Assembly: GCA_013400115.1 (NCBI GenBank)
Contig: VXBP01008204.1
Span: 2,621,804-2,685,803 of the forward strand
DNA length: 64,000 bases
Source: Rhinopomastus cyanomelas
Lineage: Eukaryota; Chordata; Aves; Bucerotiformes; Rhinopomastidae
Direction of reading: 5' to 3'
The notes beneath the pieces are model-generated. The model did no database searches and was not told where the DNA came from. It saw only the letters and a list, made by a program, of their open reading frames with translations. Shown here piece by piece: positions 62,516-64,000 of this stretch. A program made the position numbers and the translations under genes. Position 1 is the first letter of the stretch. The number at the start of each line of letters is the position of its first letter.

Positions 62516-64000
62516 ATTGCATCAGTTTCTTACAGGCTTTTTATTTTTAAAGGAACATTTGTTAAAACTGTTACTTAAAATGAAAAATATTGTTAATCTT
62601 GCGTGTGTATTTAAAAACTGGAAGCGAGCAGCATCCTATGTAGATGATTGTATTCACTTTTGAAATGAGGTCTGAACTACTTTTTTTTTTTTAACTGGGT
62701 CCCAACTCTTAATCTTTTGGACACATGAGATTACCAGTAGGGCATCAGAAGCTAAAGGTTTTAAATAAATAATTTTTATAACTACTTGCTTGCAGAGTGA
62801 ACAATACAGCCTTCGTCTTTTTTGTTGTCCTGATTTTGACTAAACTCCTTTGAACTTTGCTGAAATTTCATCCTGGGAATTTCTCAGGACAGAAATAAGA
62901 GGATACATCCATTTTTGCTGCATATAATGGGGAGTAACAGTGAGAGACTTACTGATTAATGTGGAGAAATGTGGCCGTCTTGCGCTCTGGGCATTATTAA
63001 CTAGCAGAAGAGCTGAATGAATTAGCTTCCCTAAGTGTCCTACTCTTCAGGCACTTCACATACCAGTGTCACTGTTGAGCTAAGTGAGCACCTGAAAACC
63101 AAGAGTGGCTTTAGCTGTGCAGTAGTCTGTGAAGGAATTAGGATTAGCTCCATTTTGTGGATGAGCAGTGCGTGCTTCAGTTCCTCAAGGGATTTACCTG
63201 AGGTCAGACAAGCTTTCTGTGGACAGGTCTCCTAACTCTCACTTAAAGGTCTTGCCTGCTGCATAACCCTTTCCTGTTTGTGGAGAGAGTTGAAATGTCA
63301 GCTCCGTTTGATTGCTGCTTTGCCCTTCCTGAAAGAGCATGCAAACTGGGCAAGCTCCTGGCTAGCACATCATGAGGACAGTCAAGAACTCTGTGCGTCT
63401 CGTTTGCCATTTGGCTCTCACGAAGTGGAGATACACTGCAGCCAACCCCCAGGTGAATGGCTTGCAATTAAAATTATCTTTTTTTGTTGTTTCTCTTGAG
63501 GTTTTTTTTAGTTATTAACACAAATGTTGTTTTAAACCAAGGAGGAGTGATCCCAGGATGGGATATAGTATAGAAAATACCTGACCCTGAAGCAGTAATT
63601 TAGCTTGCCAAAGTTCCTGAGCCCCTGTGAGTGGCATAAGCACTGCAGAGTAACAGGGAAGGAGGGCTGTGACCGTGGTTGTAAGCTATTTCTGTACGCT
63701 CCTGTGGTGACTGTTTCCTTAGTATTGTCCTGGTGGTTGAGCAAATGGAAACCAGTTTCCATCAAACCAGAGGGCTAAGTGTTCCAGCCTCTCTCTCTCT
63801 TTTTTAAAAAATTATTTTTCTTTCCAAAACAAACCATGAACCTTTCAATGTCTGGTTTGGTCCCAGGTGGGATCCTAACCCTTTCTCTGCTAGAAGAATA
63901 GAGAGCGAGCATACGGCAGCTAATACTCTCGCAAATGTTAGTTTACTTGACTACAGCTGTTCGTGGTTTGGGGGAATTAAATTTGTATCCCTTCCTGGCA

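Larger units (their letters stand above)
22172..64000 (+). other. MXI1: MXI1-like gene locus (partial, runs off the right edge)
   Basis: The locus comprises alternative first exons at 22172-22358 and 32903-32975, shared exon 2 at 33609-33741 and exon 3 at 50503-50532. Each has a good GT-AG boundary and compatible phases. MXI1/MAD-family proteins dimerise with MAX, bind E-boxes in the nucleus, and recruit SIN3-histone deacetylase to oppose MYC. Seen here are the SIN3-interaction helix, the MXI1-type linker and the first residues of the basic region. The rest of the basic region, the helix-loop-helix, the leucine zipper and the 3' UTR are not in the window. The visible protein seems only about two thirds to three quarters identical to mammalian MXI1 as I remember it. 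An MXI1 paralogue is therefore as likely as a fast-evolving orthologue. Confidence 0.85.
50533..64000 (+). other. MXI1: Intron 3 of the MXI1-like gene (incomplete)
   Basis: From the GTAAGT at 50533 I read to the window edge for the exon that should encode the helix-loop-helix (expected pattern LRLCLE...PLGPD...HTTL) and did not find it. The intron therefore seems at least 13.4 kb long. It contains four CR1 fragments and a minus-strand exon-like segment. The remaining sequence is unique and apparently noncoding. Confidence 0.6.

Noticed and set aside
1..64000. CRISPR arrays, tRNA/rRNA genes, endogenous retroviral proteins or bacterial-type elements
   Set aside because: No regularly spaced repeats, no cloverleaf or A/B-box patterns noticed, and no retroviral protein motifs. 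All reverse-transcriptase-like frames are CR1.

Overview
This window is vertebrate nuclear DNA, most probably from a bird. The main evidence is a series of CR1 (chicken repeat 1) LINE fragments on both strands. Several end in the ATTCTATG-type 3' repeats of avian/sauropsid CR1. The genes have small exons with GT-AG introns and two CpG-island promoters. I see no operons, CRISPR arrays, tRNA or rRNA genes.

The one gene I can name with confidence is a MAX-network repressor of the MXI1 type on the + strand. It has two alternative first exons, each starting in its own CpG island. Exon 1A (22172-22358) encodes the long N-terminus beginning GKRGRPR. Exon 1B (32903-32975) encodes the short N-terminus, which carries the SIN3-interaction helix at its start. 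Both end in phase 1 and splice to a shared exon 2 (33609-33741, 43 full codons). A 30-nt exon 3 (50503-50532) follows and carries the start of the DNA-binding basic region. The exon with the rest of the bHLH-zipper was not found before 64000, so the gene continues off the right edge. The protein is clearly MXI1-like, but it looks more diverged than I would expect for a bird MXI1 orthologue. It may be an MXI1 paralogue.

Region by region: 1-750 is AT-rich and ends in a good poly(A) signal, so it may be the 3' UTR of an upstream + strand gene. From 751 to about 21700 is intergenic or upstream sequence with a few CR1 scraps and two candidate conserved blocks. From 21700 to 23280 is CpG island 1 with exon 1A and, about 0.7 kb downstream, a compact GC box-CCAAT-CRE cluster. 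From 23280 to 32200 is long-isoform intron with two CR1 copies. From 32245 to 33020 is CpG island 2 with a perfect FOXO element and exon 1B. From 33.7 to 64 kb is large introns with more CR1. A minus-strand exon-like segment lies near 58.4 kb.

No wholly new biological system is evident. The best leads are the diverged MXI1-like gene, its promoter architecture, the antisense exon-like segment, and a few candidate conserved noncoding blocks.
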